Of a stretch of DNA of 12,736 bases, positions 11,252 through 12,736 are shown in pieces; position 1 is the stretch's first letter; each line of letters opens with the position of its first letter. The position numbers were made by a program, and so were the translations under genes. Origin of the DNA: CAZTBB01 sp964611755 (GTDB lineage: Bacteria > Pseudomonadota > Alphaproteobacteria > Micavibrionales > Micavibrionaceae); the NCBI GenBank assembly GCA_964611755.1, contig CAZTBB010000056.1:1-12736 (forward strand), read 5' to 3'. The notes under the pieces are model-generated. The model was given only the letters and a program-made list of their open reading frames with translations, was not told the origin of the DNA and did not search any database.

Positions 11252-12736
11252 ATGTTTGACGTCGCGCAAATGGAGAGAGGCAATCGTGTCAAAATCGATC
11301 GCTCTCGTGATGAAAATCTAACAAGTTTTGGTAAGGCCACATTAACGGACCGTTATTTGTTGCCGGAGGAATCATTCCAAGATCTTTTTGCCCGTCCTGC
11401 GATGTATTACAGCGACGACTCCGATCATGCACAACGTCTCTATGATTACATGTCCAAGCTATGGTTTATGCCATCAACACCTGTTCTATCGAATGGTGGA
11501 ACCAACCGTGGTTTGCCCATCTCATGTTTCTTGAATGAAACACAAGATAGTCTGGGTGACATTGTCTCTCTTTGGAATGAAAATGTTTGGCTGGCCTCTC
11601 TTGGCGGCGGTATTGGCTCTTATTGGGGGAATGTTCGCTCGATTGGTGAAAAAGTTGGCCGTAATGGTAAGACATCCGGGATTGTGCCCTTTATCCGCGT
11701 GATGGACTCATTGACACTGGCCATTTCCCAAGGCTCTTTGCGCCGCGGATCTGCTGCTATTTACCTTGATATTCACCACCCAGAAATTGAAGAATTTATT
11801 GAGATCCGCCGTCCAACCGGTGGTGACCCTAACCGTAAGGCTTTGAACCTGCATCATGGTGTTCTTGTGTCTAACCGCTTTATGCAAGCCGTTGAGCAAG
11901 ATGAAGAGTGGGCATTGAAATCACCCAAAGATGGCCATGTTGTTGACCGCGTCAGCGCACGTGACCTCTGGATCCGTCTGTTGACTGCCCGCGTGGAAAC
12001 AGGCGAGCCTTACATCATTAATATTGATCACGTCAATGATGCGATCCCTGATCACCATAAAATGGCTGGTTTGAACGTGAAAATGTCAAATCTCTGCTCG
12101 GAAATCACATTGCCAACCGGTGTTGACCACCTTGGGAATGACCGTACGGCCGTGTGCTGTCTGTCTTCGCTCAATCTTGAGAAATGGGACGAGTGGAATG
12201 ACCACCCGACCTTTATCGAAGATATCATGCGCTTCTTGGATAATGTTCTCTCTGACTTTATTGAAAAAGCACCGGACAGCATGAAACGTGCAAAATACTC
12301 CGCGATGCGTGAACGTTCTGTGGGTCTTGGTGTCATGGGATATCACTCTTTCCTTCAATCAAAAATGATCCCGATGGAAGGTGTTATGGCCAAAGTCTGG
12401 AACCGCCGTATGTTCCAACATATTAAACGCCAAGCCGATGATGCATCCCGCAAGCTTGCTGAAGAGCGCGGTGCATGTCCTGATGCGGCTGATTACGGCA
12501 TTATGGAGCGTTTCTCCAATAAAATGGCGATTGCCCCTACAGCATCTATCTCCATTATCTGCGGCGGTTCATCTCCGGGTATTGAGCCCATTGCTGCCAA
12601 TGCGTACACCCATAAAACTTTGTCTGGTTCCTTCCCTGTAAAGAATAAGTTTTTGACAAAATTATTGGAAGAAAAAGGCCAGAATACAGAAGATGTATGG
12701 TCTTCCATCTTTACAAATGAAGGCTCTGTGCAGCAT
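11252..12736 (+). CDS. nrdA: Class I ribonucleoside-diphosphate reductase alpha subunit (3' end outside window)
   Basis: This subunit reduces ribonucleoside diphosphates to deoxy forms with a radical supplied by NrdB. The 495 residues present run to the window edge without a stop, so the C-terminal part is missing. Active-site residues are in place: C92 (LPISCF, equivalent to E. coli C225), N280-C282-E284 in NLCSEI (E. coli N437-C439-E441) and C302 in AVCCLSSLNL (E. coli C462). The APTASIS segment, which binds substrate phosphate, is also present. There is no N-terminal ATP-cone: the first redox cysteine comes only 92 residues in, against 225 in E. coli. Overall dATP inhibition through this subunit is therefore not expected. 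AAGGAG six bases before the ATG is the strongest ribosome binding site in the window, and the codons favour GGT, CGT and similar, both consistent with high expression. Upstream NrdR and DnaA boxes indicate its regulation; nrdB is expected downstream. Confidence 0.95.
   Translation, partial: MFDVAQMERGNRVKIDRSRDENLTSFGKATLTDRYLLPEESFQDLFARPAMYYSDDSDHAQRLYDYMSKLWFMPSTPVLSNGGTNRGLPISCFLNETQDSLGDIVSLWNENVWLASLGGGIGSYWGNVRSIGEKVGRNGKTSGIVPFIRVMDSLTLAISQGSLRRGSAAIYLDIHHPEIEEFIEIRRPTGGDPNRKALNLHHGVLVSNRFMQAVEQDEEWALKSPKDGHVVDRVSARDLWIRLLTARVETGEPYIINIDHVNDAIPDHHKMAGLNVKMSNLCSEITLPTGVDHLGNDRTAVCCLSSLNLEKWDEWNDHPTFIEDIMRFLDNVLSDFIEKAPDSMKRAKYSAMRERSVGLGVMGYHSFLQSKMIPMEGVMAKVWNRRMFQHIKRQADDASRKLAEERGACPDAADYGIMERFSNKMAIAPTASISIICGGSSPGIEPIAANAYTHKTLSGSFPVKNKFLTKLLEEKGQNTEDVWSSIFTNEGSVQH

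Overview
The window looks like chromosomal core-genome DNA from an alphaproteobacterium of intermediate GC content. Four things point there: a DUF1674/SDHAF4-type succinate dehydrogenase assembly factor, a small SRP RNA gene just upstream of dnaX, an NrdA without an N-terminal ATP-cone, and promoters of the CTTGAC-N16/17-CTATAT style. The sequence alone does not identify the family or genus. I see no phage, insertion sequence, CRISPR array or tRNA, so this is not an obvious accessory island.

Layout. Positions 1-1067 hold a lone gene for a protein made almost entirely of seven degenerate repeats of about 40 residues, of unrecognised function. The small SRP RNA gene follows (about 1122-1220). 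Next is a 78-residue single-span membrane protein preceded by a good sigma-54-like site. A replication/repair run follows on the plus strand: dnaX, ybaB, a YdfG-like short-chain dehydrogenase and an exonuclease III (1634-5325). An unrecognised 167-residue gene faces it on the minus strand (5330-5833). Divergent from that gene is a plus-strand run of rimO, marC, a small exported probable beta-rich protein and an exported HMA (heavy-metal-associated) protein (5965-8951). A tiny minus-strand SDHAF4-like gene (8948-9139) ends on the same TTAA as the HMA gene and is divergent from chorismate mutase and rsmB (9192-10861). A 390-base, AT-rich, non-coding stretch then carries a possible terminator, a two-tier hairpin, two NrdR boxes 31 bp apart and two tandem DnaA boxes. 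It leads into nrdA, which runs off the right edge.

How the genes relate. Most are information-processing housekeeping: the DNA polymerase III clamp loader, nucleoid protein, AP endonuclease, S12 methylthiolation, 16S rRNA m5C methylation, SRP RNA and deoxynucleotide supply. The least explained parts are the 40-residue repeat protein, the sigma-54-like promoter with its small membrane protein, and the adjacent exported beta-rich/HMA gene pair. The nrd control region, with NrdR and DnaA sites back to back, is the clearest regulatory structure. I found no complete undescribed multi-gene system that I could defend.
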